From Polyangiaceae bacterium (lineage in GTDB: Bacteria; Myxococcota; Polyangia; Polyangiales; Polyangiaceae): a stretch of DNA of 24,973 nt. The stretch covers positions 1-24,973 of the forward strand of contig JAICTU010000067.1 in assembly GCA_025936205.1 (NCBI GenBank), read 5' to 3'. Shown here in pieces: positions 1 to 7,485 of this stretch. Position 1 is the first letter of the stretch. Each line of letters begins with the position of its first letter. A model generated the notes under the pieces. It saw nothing but the letters and a program-made list of their open reading frames with translations, did not search any database and had not been told where the DNA came from. Made by a program: the position numbers and the translations under genes.

Positions 1-468
1 GAAGCCACACGCGCGGGCGCCGAGGAGATCGACGCGCTAGCGGCCGTCGCACGCCGGCACATGGCTCCCGCGGGCAACCTGGTGCTCGGCCACAGCGATT
101 GGCGCGCCGAGCATGTGCGCTTCGAGGGCGACGAACCTGTCGCCGCGTTCGACTGGGATAGCCTGTGCAAGGTGCGCGAGCCGGAGCTGGTCGGCTTCAT
201 CGCGCACGCCTTCTGCGCCGACTGGAGCCGGCAGGGCTACGCCCAGGCGCCGACGCTGGAGGAAGCACGCGCCTTCGTCACGGAGTATGAAGCGGCCCGC
301 GGCGGCGCGTTCGGCGCGGGAGAGCGCCGCCTGATGGGGGCGGCCTTTACCTACTCTGTCGCCTACACGACGCGCTGCGGCCATGCCTTTGGCAAGCGCG
401 AGCGGGAGCAACCGGGCACGTTTCACGCGCTGCTGGCGCGCCATGGCGAGCAGCTGCTCGCTTTGTGA
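1..468 (+). CDS. APH-family phosphotransferase, 3' part (5' end outside window)
   Basis: The frame is open from base 1, so this is the C-terminal 155 residues of a gene starting upstream. It matches the C-terminal lobe of the aminoglycoside phosphotransferase / choline kinase-like fold. A catalytic-loop motif, GHSDWRAEHVRF, supplies the His and catalytic Asp, and AFDWDSL about 15 residues later is the metal-binding Asp segment. The usual Asn five residues after the catalytic Asp is His here, so metal coordination may differ from classical antibiotic kinases. The substrate cannot be told; many such proteins phosphorylate small metabolites rather than drugs. The ATG at 61 is internal, since coding continues upstream in the same frame. 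The transporter gene follows 71 bp downstream on the same strand. Confidence 0.75.
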   Translation, partial: EATRAGAEEIDALAAVARRHMAPAGNLVLGHSDWRAEHVRFEGDEPVAAFDWDSLCKVREPELVGFIAHAFCADWSRQGYAQAPTLEEARAFVTEYEAARGGAFGAGERRLMGAAFTYSVAYTTRCGHAFGKREREQPGTFHALLARHGEQLLAL

Positions 469-539
469 AGGGGTCAGGGGTCAGGGAGTCGGAGGGAGGC
501 GTTTACGAGGTGGTCGGGCGCGTGTAGGAATGAAGGCCG

Positions 540-1802
540 ATGTCTTCGCCGCTGTTGCGCAAGCCCGTGTTCGCCTGGGCCATGTACGATTGGGCCAACT
601 CGGCCTTCGCCACGACCGTGATGGCGGGGTTCTTTCCGGTGTTCTTCAAACAGTACTGGAGCGCCGGTACCGAGCCCACGGTGAGCACCTTCCGGCTCGG
701 GCTGGGCAATGGCATCGCGAGCTTTGCCATCGCCTTGATCGCGCCGCTGCTCGGGGCCATCGCGGATCGCGGCGGCGCGCGGGTACGCATGCTGGCCTTC
801 TTCACCCTGCTCGGCTCGGTGATGACCGCCGCGCTGTACTGGGTCGCGAAGGGCGACTGGCCGACGGCAGTAGTGGTCTATGCGCTCGCGTCGGTCGGCT
901 TCTCCGGAGGCTGCACCTTCTGCGACTCGTTGATGACGGACGTGTCCGAACCGCGCGAGTTCGATCTGGTGTCCGCCTATGGCTTCTCGCTGGGTTACCT
1001 GGGCGGCGGCCTGCTGTTCGCGGTCAACGTGGTGATGACGCTGAAACCGGAGCTCTTCGGCCTGAGCGGCGCTGCCGAGGCGGTGCGCGTCTCTTTCCTC
1101 AGTGTCGGCGTCTGGTGGGCCGTGTTCACCTTGCCGCTCCTGTTCTGGGTCAAGGAGCAAAATCCCCCGCGTCCGCTGGCCCTGGGCACGGCTCTGCGCC
1201 AGGGCTGGAGCGAGCTGGTCGGCACGATGAAACACGTGCGCCAGTACCGCTCGCTCACGCTTTTTCTCGCCGCGTATTGGCTCTACATCGACGGGGTCAA
1301 CACCGTGATCAAGATGGCGGTGGATTACGGGCTGGCGCTCGGGTTCGAAGCCAAGAGCTTGATCACCGCGCTGCTGCTGACGCAGTTCGTGGCCTTTCCG
1401 GCTGCCCTCGCCTTCGGCTGGATCGGCAATCGCTTCGGCACGCGGCGCGGCATCCAGCTGGCCATCATCGTGTATCTGGGGGTCACGGTGTGGGCTTGCT
1501 GGCTCGACAACGTCAAGGAGTTCTACGCCATGGCCGTGATCATCGGGCTCGTGCAAGGCGGCATCCAGAGCCTCAGCCGCTCCTTCTTCGGGCGGCTCGT
1601 GCCCGCCGAAAAAGCCGGCGAATTCTTCGGTTTCTTCAACTTGATGGGCAAGTTCGCCGCCGTCGTGGGCCCCGTCCTGACGGGCGTGGTCGCCCTGCTG
1701 ACGGGCAGCTCACGGCTGGCGATTGGCTCTTTGGTGCTGCTCTTTGCGCTCGGTGGCGCGCTCTTGATGCGCGTGCCAGACAGCGAGGCCAGCCCGGCTT
1801 GA
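540..1802 (+). CDS. MFS transporter, UMF1 / Atg22-like family
   Basis: A 420-residue, very hydrophobic protein with about 12 membrane segments. The N-terminal YDWANSAFATTV (residues 16-27) is the signature of the UMF1 / vacuole effluxer Atg22-like branch of the major facilitator superfamily. An MFS loop 2-3 motif lies at residues 68-83 (APLLGAIADRGGARVR) and a second-half counterpart is GNRFGTRRG. It should act as an inner-membrane transporter; eukaryotic Atg22 exports amino acids from the vacuole, but the substrate of bacterial members is generally unknown. The ATG at 540 is chosen because the family motif begins at residue 16 and a GAAGG-type ribosome site precedes it. It may be co-transcribed with the phosphotransferase. 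The family call is firm, the substrate open. Confidence 0.9.
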   Translation: MSSPLLRKPVFAWAMYDWANSAFATTVMAGFFPVFFKQYWSAGTEPTVSTFRLGLGNGIASFAIALIAPLLGAIADRGGARVRMLAFFTLLGSVMTAALYWVAKGDWPTAVVVYALASVGFSGGCTFCDSLMTDVSEPREFDLVSAYGFSLGYLGGGLLFAVNVVMTLKPELFGLSGAAEAVRVSFLSVGVWWAVFTLPLLFWVKEQNPPRPLALGTALRQGWSELVGTMKHVRQYRSLTLFLAAYWLYIDGVNTVIKMAVDYGLALGFEAKSLITALLLTQFVAFPAALAFGWIGNRFGTRRGIQLAIIVYLGVTVWACWLDNVKEFYAMAVIIGLVQGGIQSLSRSFFGRLVPAEKAGEFFGFFNLMGKFAAVVGPVLTGVVALLTGSSRLAIGSLVLLFALGGALLMRVPDSEASPA

Positions 1803-1809
1803 CGCGACG

Positions 1810-1827
1810 CGCGCGATGGATCGCGCG
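1810..1827 (+). terminator. GC-rich hairpin after the MFS gene, possible terminator
   Basis: A 7-bp perfect stem (CGCGCGA / TCGCGCG) with a TGGA tetraloop begins 8 bp after the MFS stop codon. It is followed by AAATCC rather than a T-run, so it is not a classical intrinsic terminator. It may stabilise the 3' end of the mRNA or simply reflect local GC richness. Confidence 0.3.
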
Positions 1828-1911
1828 AAATCCGGGTGTGGCCGCGAAAATGAGAAAGCAGGGAAAAGCGTGGGGCGCGATTCACCGTGCAAAATCGCCC
1901 CTGCCGGGCAG

Positions 1912-2132
1912 CTAGTGCTGCGTCCCAGATGTAACAATCGTCTCGCGGTTTCGCGCCGGCATCGAGTCCATCTCCGCCGGGCGCGGGACGCAGCACGTCG
2001 GCGCCGCAGGCGCCGCAAAAAAATCAGCTAGTGTCGCGTCTAGAGTGCCGCGCGGCTTGGCCCGACGCGGGCCGCCGCAGGCGAATCGGCCCGCGTCGGG
2101 CCACGATTGTTACTAATGAGACGCGACACTAG
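1912..2132. repeat. MITE-like nested inverted-repeat element with CTAG ends
   Basis: The 30 bases from 1912 and the reverse complement of the 30 bases ending at 2132 match at 24 of 30 positions without gaps. Both begin CTAGTG and both contain GTAACAATCGT. Inside are two hairpins: GTGCTGCGTCCC (1915-1926) with GGGACGCAGCAC (1985-1996), and a 14-bp perfect pair (2028-2041 with 2119-2132) enclosing a 16-bp perfect stem (2058-2073 with 2088-2103, 14-base loop). The element codes for nothing. CTAG ends with TA duplication are known for IS630-type elements, so a non-autonomous IS630-like MITE, or two adjacent related copies, is the best inference. A large REP-like palindrome is the alternative. Confidence 0.6.
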
Positions 2133-2322
2133 TACCTCGGTCCCGGTGCGCTGTTCGCCGCTCCTGCATACTGGTAGACTGGAACCTTTTCAGTCTCCGC
2201 GACGTTAAGGCGGGCGGGTGCACCGCCCATCCGGCTTCGGATCGTGAATTGCATGACAGCCAGGAACGATGCTACGCGAAGTAACGGTCGGGTGGCGGGG
2301 GGCCGCCATTGAAAGGAAATTC

Positions 2323-3168
2323 ATGGTGGGATGGGTCGCGCGTCGCTGTCGGGTCAGAGCAATGCGCCACGCACTGATCCCGGTGCTGGGTCTGGGCGTG
2401 CTGGGCATGGCGGCGCTCGGCTGCTCGGGGGACGCGGAAGTGACGACGGAGCTTGCGCCGGCAATGCCCAGCGGTCCGCGAGCCGCCGGTTCGGGCTCCC
2501 GCAGCTCGGGCTCCACCGCGTCGTCCCGTGGTAACCCCGGGGGTGAACTGGCGCGTAACTCCGACGAAACCCCGCTGGCGCCATCCGGGCGCGGTGAAAC
2601 ACAGGCCGCGATCGAGCTCGGCGGGGCCGAGAGTCCGGACCTCGCGCTGCAGACGCCGGACGTACCCGGCGGTGACTACTGCGCGGCAGTGGCCGACTGG
2701 GACCCCGAATGGATCCAGTTCGAGGAAGAGGTGCTGCTGCTCGTCAACGAGGCACGCTCTCAACCGGCGGACTGCGGCTCGGAAGGGCGCTTCGGCGCTG
2801 CGGGCCCGGTGGTCATGAACCCAGTGTTGCGCTGCTCGGCGCGCTTGCAGTCGCTCGACATGTTCGAGCGCCACTTCTTCGCGCACACCAACCCGGACGG
2901 GCTCGACCCCTTCCAGCGCATGGCCGCAGCCGGCTTTCACGGCTCCGGCGCGGGCGAAAACATCGCGGTCGGTCAGACGAGCCCCGAACAGGTGATGCGC
3001 AGCTGGATGGAGAGCGACGGTCACTGCGCCAACGTGATGCGGCCCAAGTTCGCGTTGCTCGGCGTGGGCTACCATCCCGGCGCCGGCGGGCGCGGCCTGG
3101 GCAGCAATTTCTGGACGCAGCATTTCGGCGCGCCCGACGCGCACGGCTGCACGTCGAACTGTCGTTGA
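2323..3168 (+). CDS. CAP/SCP-domain lipoprotein
   Basis: A 281-residue predicted outer-surface or periplasmic lipoprotein. The signal peptide has an Arg-rich start, a hydrophobic run and the lipobox AALGC, with acylated Cys34. A Gly/Ser/Pro-rich linker reaches about residue 130, followed by a CAP (SCP/PR-1) domain: FEEEVL at 133, HTNPDG at 188-193, AGENIA at 210-215, SWMESDGHCANVM ending at 239, and FWTQHFG at 263-269. The two His and two Glu of the CAP cavity are present. Bacterial CAP proteins have varied or unknown roles, so no activity is assigned. The ATG at 2323 is preferred because AGGA stands just upstream; ATGs at 2269 and 2362 are in frame, and 2362 would give a more compact signal peptide. 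Its stop is only 7 bp from the end of the convergent DUF3105 gene. Confidence 0.88.
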   Translation: MVGWVARRCRVRAMRHALIPVLGLGVLGMAALGCSGDAEVTTELAPAMPSGPRAAGSGSRSSGSTASSRGNPGGELARNSDETPLAPSGRGETQAAIELGGAESPDLALQTPDVPGGDYCAAVADWDPEWIQFEEEVLLLVNEARSQPADCGSEGRFGAAGPVVMNPVLRCSARLQSLDMFERHFFAHTNPDGLDPFQRMAAAGFHGSGAGENIAVGQTSPEQVMRSWMESDGHCANVMRPKFALLGVGYHPGAGGRGLGSNFWTQHFGAPDAHGCTSNCR

Positions 3169-3175
3169 TCAGCGT

Positions 3176-3970
3176 TCAGGGACAGCTTGTGGGCGTCAAC
3201 GTGACTCCCGACCCGCCGCAGAGCGCTTCGGGGCCTTGCCCGAAGTGCTCCATGTAGAAGCTGCTGAGCGCATCCGCATCGAAGCAGTCCGCCTTCTGCA
3301 GGTAGCCCCAGGCACTCGCCGCCCAGCGCGCATCGAGATTCGGTGATGGCACCAGCACGGTGCGACGCGGCGTGCCCAGTCCCGCGCAGAGCGGATCGAG
3401 CGGCAGCGCGTCGATCATCGCCTGCGCTCGAGCTACCTCGTCCGCGCAGCCGTCGGGACAGTTGTACCAGAACACCACAGCGCCGTGTTCCAGGCAGTGC
3501 ACCAGGAAGCCGTCGGGCACCGCGAAGTCGTAGCTCTGGTACGCAGCCCAGACGCCGTAGTGGTTGCCGCCGCTCGGTGGATTGCTGTCGTAAGGGATGT
3601 CGCTGCACGTCGCGAGATGCGTCGCCGACGCGGGCGGGTGGGTCTCGCTGATCTGCTGGCAAGCGCCGGAGCCAGTGCCGCCGGAGCCAGTGCCGCCGGA
3701 GCCAGTGCCACCCGAACCAGTGCCGCCCGAGCTGACACCGCCCGAACCCGCCGCTGACGAGCCAGACCCTGCCGAGCCGGAGGCGCCAGCGCCGGCGGCG
3801 CCCGACCTGCTGCTGCTGCCTGCGCTGCCGTCGTCGCCCGCCGCGCCGGCGTTGCTGTCCGGCGTCGTCGAATTGTCGGAGCCGCAAGCGGGCAGTCCTA
3901 GGGCCGCGAGGAGCGCGGCGGTGACGAGCCCCCCTGAACGAAAGCGGGAAGAGTTCAAACAGCGAGCCAT
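3176..3970 (-). CDS. DUF3105-domain lipoprotein with Gly/Ser linker
   Basis: A 264-residue lipoprotein. The signal peptide ends in LPAC (residues 26-29), giving Cys29 as the lipid anchor. Residues 30-103 form an Ala/Gly/Ser-rich linker ending in four GTGSG units. The rest is a DUF3105 domain of unknown function, with PPSGGNHYGVWA at 131-142 and HCLEHGAVV at 158-166; the conserved His residues suggest a metal site, but this is inference. The ATG at 3970 starts the signal peptide directly, whereas the frame extended to 4189 would bury it. The first 16 bases overlap the end of mgtE on the same strand, so the two are probably co-transcribed and translationally coupled. Confidence 0.85.
   Translation of the reverse strand: MARCLNSSRFRSGGLVTAALLAALGLPACGSDNSTTPDSNAGAAGDDGSAGSSSRSGAAGAGASGSAGSGSSAAGSGGVSSGGTGSGGTGSGGTGSGGTGSGACQQISETHPPASATHLATCSDIPYDSNPPSGGNHYGVWAAYQSYDFAVPDGFLVHCLEHGAVVFWYNCPDGCADEVARAQAMIDALPLDPLCAGLGTPRRTVLVPSPNLDARWAASAWGYLQKADCFDADALSSFYMEHFGQGPEALCGGSGVTLTPTSCP
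3666..3725 (-). repeat. Four tandem 15-bp repeats coding a GTGSG linker
   Basis: The plus-strand unit CCGGAGCCAGTGCCG occurs four times head to tail. The first two copies are identical and the last two have one to three changes. The unit is a multiple of three, so copy-number change would lengthen or shorten the surface linker without breaking the frame. Confidence 0.85.
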
Positions 3971-5202
3971 GTTGCCAGGGAGAGAAAGGTGCCCATGCTG
4001 ACCACGTCGGTAGCAGTGGTGAGGAAGATGCTGGAGGCCGTCGCGGGATCCGCGCCGGCTCGACGTAGTATCAGAGGTACCACGGCGCCCGCCATGCCGC
4101 TGACGATGCAACTGCCGGTCATGGCGACGAGCACCACGAAGCCCAGCTGCGCGGCCGCCGGATTGCTCTGCGAGCGCGCGAGCAGCCACATACCGAGCCC
4201 TGCGGTGATGCCCACCAGCGCGCCGTTCAACAGACCGAGCAGCGCCTCTTTGCCGACCACTGCGCCGGCGCGCCCCGGCTGCAACTCCCCGAGCGTGATG
4301 CCGCGCAGCGCGACCGCCAGTGCCTGACAGCCCGTGTTGCCGGACTGGCCGGCGAGCACCGGCAAGAACACCGAGAGGATGACCATCTTGTCGAGCGTAC
4401 CCTGAAAGGCGCTCACCACCGCCGCGGCGATGAAGGCTGTGAGCAGGTTCAGCTGCAGCCAGGGGTGGCGAAATTTGAAGCAGCGCTTCCAGGGCGTTGC
4501 CAGCCGCTCTTCGCGCTCCACGCCGACCATGGTACCGGCCTGCGCGCTGAGCTCGAACGCCTGATGCTCGAACAGCGTCTGCCCGCGCACCAAGCCGACC
4601 AGCTTGCCCGAGTCATCGCACACCGGGTACACGGGGAAGTGCCGCTTCAGCGCCTCGCGCATGCCTTCGGTGACGGTGAGCTCCGGGCGCAACGAAAACG
4701 GCGAGCGCACCATCAGCTCGTCGATGCGCTGCTCGGGCGCCGCGAACAACAGCTCGCGGAACACCAGCACGCCGACCAGCACGCCCTGCTCGTCGACGAC
4801 CCAGCCGTAGGTGACGAGTGCCTTCTTCACGATCGGCCGCAGCCACTCGATGATCTCGCGCACCGTCTGGTGCGGGTGAATCACCGCCAGCGGCGGATCC
4901 ATCAACCTGCCGATGCTATCGTCGGCGTACGCGTGGTTGCGCAGCCACTGCTCGCGATACTCCACCGGCGCGGCGTCGAGCACCGACTCGCGGCGCGGAG
5001 ACGGCATTGCCCACAGGATCGCATCCGCGCTCGACGGATTCTGCTCCGCCAGCAGCCCGGCGATGGTCTGATCGGACTCGCGCGAGAGGATCTCGGTAGC
5101 TTCGCGCGCGCCGCGGTGCGCGAGCGCTTCGTTCAGATTCAGGATCGAGCGCCCCGAGGCATCGGTCGGAGCCACGCTGAAACGATGATCCACAACCGGC
5201 AT
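3955..5202 (-). CDS. mgtE: Magnesium transporter MgtE
   Basis: A 415-residue MgtE-family Mg2+ channel/transporter of the inner membrane. Layout: a helical MgtE N domain (about 20-95), two CBS domains (about 96-225, VKKALVTYGWVVDEQG in the first), a connecting helix, and five membrane helices (about 250-415). The family motifs PVLAGQSGNTGCQALA (281-296) and TTATDVVSMGTF (395-406) are present. Asp399 corresponds to the pore Asp (D432) of the Thermus protein. The N domain is shorter than in the 450-residue Thermus MgtE, which may alter cytosolic Mg2+ gating. The ATG at 5202 has a strong GGAGGAG (5216-5222) with a rather long 13-base spacing. It follows a terminator and a structured leader of about 280 bases. 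Confidence 0.95.
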   Translation of the reverse strand: MPVVDHRFSVAPTDASGRSILNLNEALAHRGAREATEILSRESDQTIAGLLAEQNPSSADAILWAMPSPRRESVLDAAPVEYREQWLRNHAYADDSIGRLMDPPLAVIHPHQTVREIIEWLRPIVKKALVTYGWVVDEQGVLVGVLVFRELLFAAPEQRIDELMVRSPFSLRPELTVTEGMREALKRHFPVYPVCDDSGKLVGLVRGQTLFEHQAFELSAQAGTMVGVEREERLATPWKRCFKFRHPWLQLNLLTAFIAAAVVSAFQGTLDKMVILSVFLPVLAGQSGNTGCQALAVALRGITLGELQPGRAGAVVGKEALLGLLNGALVGITAGLGMWLLARSQSNPAAAQLGFVVLVAMTGSCIVSGMAGAVVPLILRRAGADPATASSIFLTTATDVVSMGTFLSLATWLAV

Positions 5203-5486
5203 ATATCGCGGGAATCTCCTCCGAGAGGATAGAAACGACCCCTTCGCGCGCCCGCATCAGCGCTCCCACATCGTCCCCGTGCCTGCGCAGCGAGCTGCAT
5301 TGCGAGCCTGTGAGGCCCTGAGGGCCCCACGAGCGGGTCGCGAGAGAGCCCGAGATCACCTCGGTCGAGCAGGAATCAGGGCTCGGCCTGCACGGCACCC
5401 GCCGGCGCCAGGATGAGCCCACAAGTTCGCTGCGCCGGAGGGGACCCCCGAGGGTGTCATGCTCCGTGTGGAACCTCACTTCGCGC
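5203..5486 (-). promoter_or_regulatory. Long structured leader of mgtE (candidate regulatory region)
   Basis: There is no gene here, although the region lies directly between an intrinsic terminator and mgtE. In the mgtE sense it can form several hairpins: GUUCC/GGAGC (5461-5474) next to GUGAGG, a stem at 5346-5384 (GAGCCC/GGGCTC) enclosing or competing with CCGAG/CTCGG (5350-5364), and a 9-bp stem with one G·U pair and a UCA loop (5309-5329). The GUGAGG plus short hairpin recalls the first arm of the Mg2+-sensing M-box, but the other conserved M-box blocks are not visible. An unassigned leader is the safe description. A promoter must lie here if the upstream terminator is efficient. Confidence 0.35.
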
Positions 5487-5525
5487 AAGAAAAAGGACCG
5501 CCTCGCGTTCTGCGAGGTGGGGTCA
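5487..5525 (-). terminator. Intrinsic terminator of the flippase-like gene
   Basis: Read on the minus strand, a hairpin with loop AGAAC has stem CCACCTCGC/GCGAGGCGG, nine pairs including one G·U, with possible extension through GACC/GGTC. It is followed by TCC and then TTTTTCTT. It lies about 70 bases after the stop of the minus-strand membrane-protein gene ending at 5596, and separates it from mgtE. Confidence 0.8.
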
Positions 5526-5595
5526 ATCACTATCCGCGCAGCGCGGCACCGTGACTGTTTCGCGGGGAGCGCTCAGGGGCCTACAGGCTTCGGAC

Positions 5596-6714
5596 TCAGG
5601 CTTCCGGTTTAAAGCTGGGCACCACCGGCGTCAGCACGACGCCTGGAGCCAGCCTGGAGCCCACAGCCTGTGAGGGCCGGCGGGCGAGCGCCCAGCAGAC
5701 CGCGCCGAGCGCGCACCACGCAAGCTCCCGGGTGCGCTTGGCGAGGCAGAAGGCCGCTCCCACGCCCAGAGCCCCCGGGACGCCGAGCGCGGTGAAGGCA
5801 GCCACGTAGCCAGCGTCCTGCACGCCGAGCCCCGCGGGCGTGATCGGCAAGAGCGAGCGGCACGACGCCACCATCGCCTCGATGTAGAACGCGGTGGTGA
5901 GCGGCACGTCGACGTGCAGCAGCTTCAAGATCAGCCAGACCTCGACGCCCTCCAGCACCCACACGCAGAGGTAGGACAAAGCCGGAATCAGCAGTTGCTT
6001 GCGCGGAGCCGCGAACACGCGCTCCAGCTGTGCGTCGGTGCGGGTGAAGTAGGCTTCCGCGCGTTGCACACGCGGGCGAAAGCGGGCCGGCACGATGCTG
6101 GCCAGGCGCTGGAACAGCACACCCGCGAGCCGCCCGCCGCCGAGCGCGGTGAGCACGAACAGCCCGAAGCTGAGCAGCACGATGCTGAGCAGCGCGCTCA
6201 GCACGATCAGCCAGGGCCCGCCCAGCCAGTGCTGCGAGAGCTGGCTCGCGGCCTGTGGCGCGAGCACGAGCGCGAGCCCGATCCAGGTGCCTTCCGCGAT
6301 GATCAGCAACGTCTTGCGGCCGGTGACGGCGGCGATGCTGCTGGCCAGGCGGGCGCGATTGCCGCCGCTCAGCAGCCAGGGGCGCAGCGATTCGCCGACG
6401 AGGAAGCCCATCGGCAACGCCAGAGTCGAGGCCTCACCCGCGACCTGCGATTGAAACATGTGAGCGAAGCGCGGCGGCGGCTCCAGGCGCTGAAACAGCA
6501 GCTGGCAAGCGCGCGCATCGGCGAGCTGTGCCAGGCAGAAGGGCAGCGGCACCAGGGCCAGGCTCGGACCCGCCGCGCTCAGCAGCTGTGTGACGGCCGC
6601 GATCGAAACATCGCGGAAGGCGAGCCACAAGCAGATGCCCACGATGGCGAGCGCGAGAACGGTAACTGCACGACCTCGGGTAGAGCCCGGAGGCGGCTGA
6701 TCGTCGCAACGCAC
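5596..6714 (-). CDS. Flippase-like membrane protein, LPG synthase TM / UPF0104 family
   Basis: A 372-residue integral membrane protein with about eight hydrophobic segments. It resembles the membrane part of lysylphosphatidylglycerol synthases (PF03706, also called UPF0104 or YbhN-like). The conserved features are GESLRPW (107-113) and, near the C-terminal third, ITPAGLGVQDAGY (291-303), the hallmark segment of the family. There is no C-terminal acyltransferase domain, so it is not a full MprF; stand-alone members are thought to translocate or protect lipids, but the substrate is unknown. The start is the GTG at 6714 with no strong ribosome site, so it is uncertain by some residues. It ends in a clear terminator and is probably transcribed alone. 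Confidence 0.8.
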   Translation of the reverse strand: MRCDDQPPPGSTRGRAVTVLALAIVGICLWLAFRDVSIAAVTQLLSAAGPSLALVPLPFCLAQLADARACQLLFQRLEPPPRFAHMFQSQVAGEASTLALPMGFLVGESLRPWLLSGGNRARLASSIAAVTGRKTLLIIAEGTWIGLALVLAPQAASQLSQHWLGGPWLIVLSALLSIVLLSFGLFVLTALGGGRLAGVLFQRLASIVPARFRPRVQRAEAYFTRTDAQLERVFAAPRKQLLIPALSYLCVWVLEGVEVWLILKLLHVDVPLTTAFYIEAMVASCRSLLPITPAGLGVQDAGYVAAFTALGVPGALGVGAAFCLAKRTRELAWCALGAVCWALARRPSQAVGSRLAPGVVLTPVVPSFKPEA

Positions 6715-7179
6715 GGAATTAGAGTATCACGGAGCCGCGTGTCGGCGGCCCGGCGCTGATGAAAACGTGACGTGTCAAAACTAACAGTGTGAGTTGATCG
6801 TACCAAGCTGAGTCAGCGAACGCGCTCGCATCGACCTCACCCCTTTGGTCGCCAGCTGCTGCAGTGCGCCTCCGCACCGCGAGCTCATCACTGCTTTCAC
6901 CAGCTCGCTTTCCGCTTTGCCCCATCTGCGCGCTACGCTCGCTGTTCATCCAGCGGCGCCCCCCTGCCGTTCGGCCGTCACCGACCGCTGACCTCGCGCT
7001 GCCCCGGCGCACGATGGCGGCGGCGCGCGAGCGGCATCCCGAGATCGGGCAGCGTTCCCGTGCCCGGAGCTACACCTACATCCACGGCCAGCACGATCTG
7101 ATCGCGCGCTCGCCCAGGGCCACGGAGCACGGGCGGCACATGTTCCTCGACAGCGGCAGCTGCAGGCGGTACCACGCGT

Positions 7180-7214
7180 GCTGAGCGAAGCGCGTAGCGC
7201 GCCGCTTCTTCAGC
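7180..7214. other. Interrupted 11-bp hairpin in non-coding DNA
   Basis: GCTGA (7180-7184) pairs with TCAGC (7210-7214). After a small asymmetric internal loop, GAAGCG (7187-7192) pairs with CGCTTC (7203-7208), leaving a 10-base GC-rich loop. No T-run follows on either strand. Its role is unknown; it may be part of a decayed gene end or a structured RNA. Confidence 0.4.
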
Positions 7215-7456
7215 GCAAGTGGCAGGCGCCGCCCGTCGTCGCTGAACTCCGTCAGTGACTTGGCGCAGGATGCCACGACGGTTGGGCATCGAGCCGCAAC
7301 CTCGGGGAAAAGTTCCGTGGGAGCTCGCACCCCGAGCAGCGCACCGAGATCGGGCCAGAAAAACAGGGCAAAACATGCTGGCATCGAGCGTATGGGCGCA
7401 GCCCTGACGCTTCGCGAGCGTGACGCTCGATGCAGGCGAATCGGGCAGCTTCGCGC

Positions 7457-7485
7457 TTGTCCCGTGACAAAAGCCGCCGTATCAT
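7457..7485 (+). promoter_or_regulatory. Sigma70-like promoter upstream of the protease gene
   Basis: TTGTCC (7457-7462) and TATCAT (7480-7485) are separated by exactly 17 bases, four of six and five of six matches to the consensus, in otherwise GC-rich DNA. Transcription would begin near 7492 and give a leader of about 150 bases before the GTG start at 7646. Confidence 0.45.

Larger units (their letters stand above)
1803..2322. other. 520-bp intergenic stretch with no gene
   Basis: No frame here gives a credible protein. The stretch holds the hairpin at 1810-1827, the nested inverted-repeat element at 1912-2132, a tandem 9-bp repeat (GGCGCCGCA at 2000-2008 and 2009-2017), and a small inverted repeat AGACTG/CAGTCT (2176-2181 and 2191-2196) upstream of the CAP-domain gene that could be an operator. 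A GC-rich imperfect hairpin lies around 2209-2240. No clear -35/-10 pair was found for the CAP gene. Confidence 0.7.

Noticed and set aside
469..510. Short heptamer-like repeats (AGGGGTC) after the phosphotransferase gene
   Set aside because: Only two exact copies and one diverged; too short to call a repeat feature.
474..1556. A 360-residue open frame on the minus strand, opposite the MFS gene
   Set aside because: It is charged and His-rich with no domain, while the plus strand encodes a clear UMF1-type transporter.
5461..5486. A definite M-box riboswitch call before mgtE
   Set aside because: Only the GUGAGG plus short hairpin is similar; the conserved internal loops and the long-range closing helix could not be found, so it is kept only as a weak candidate.
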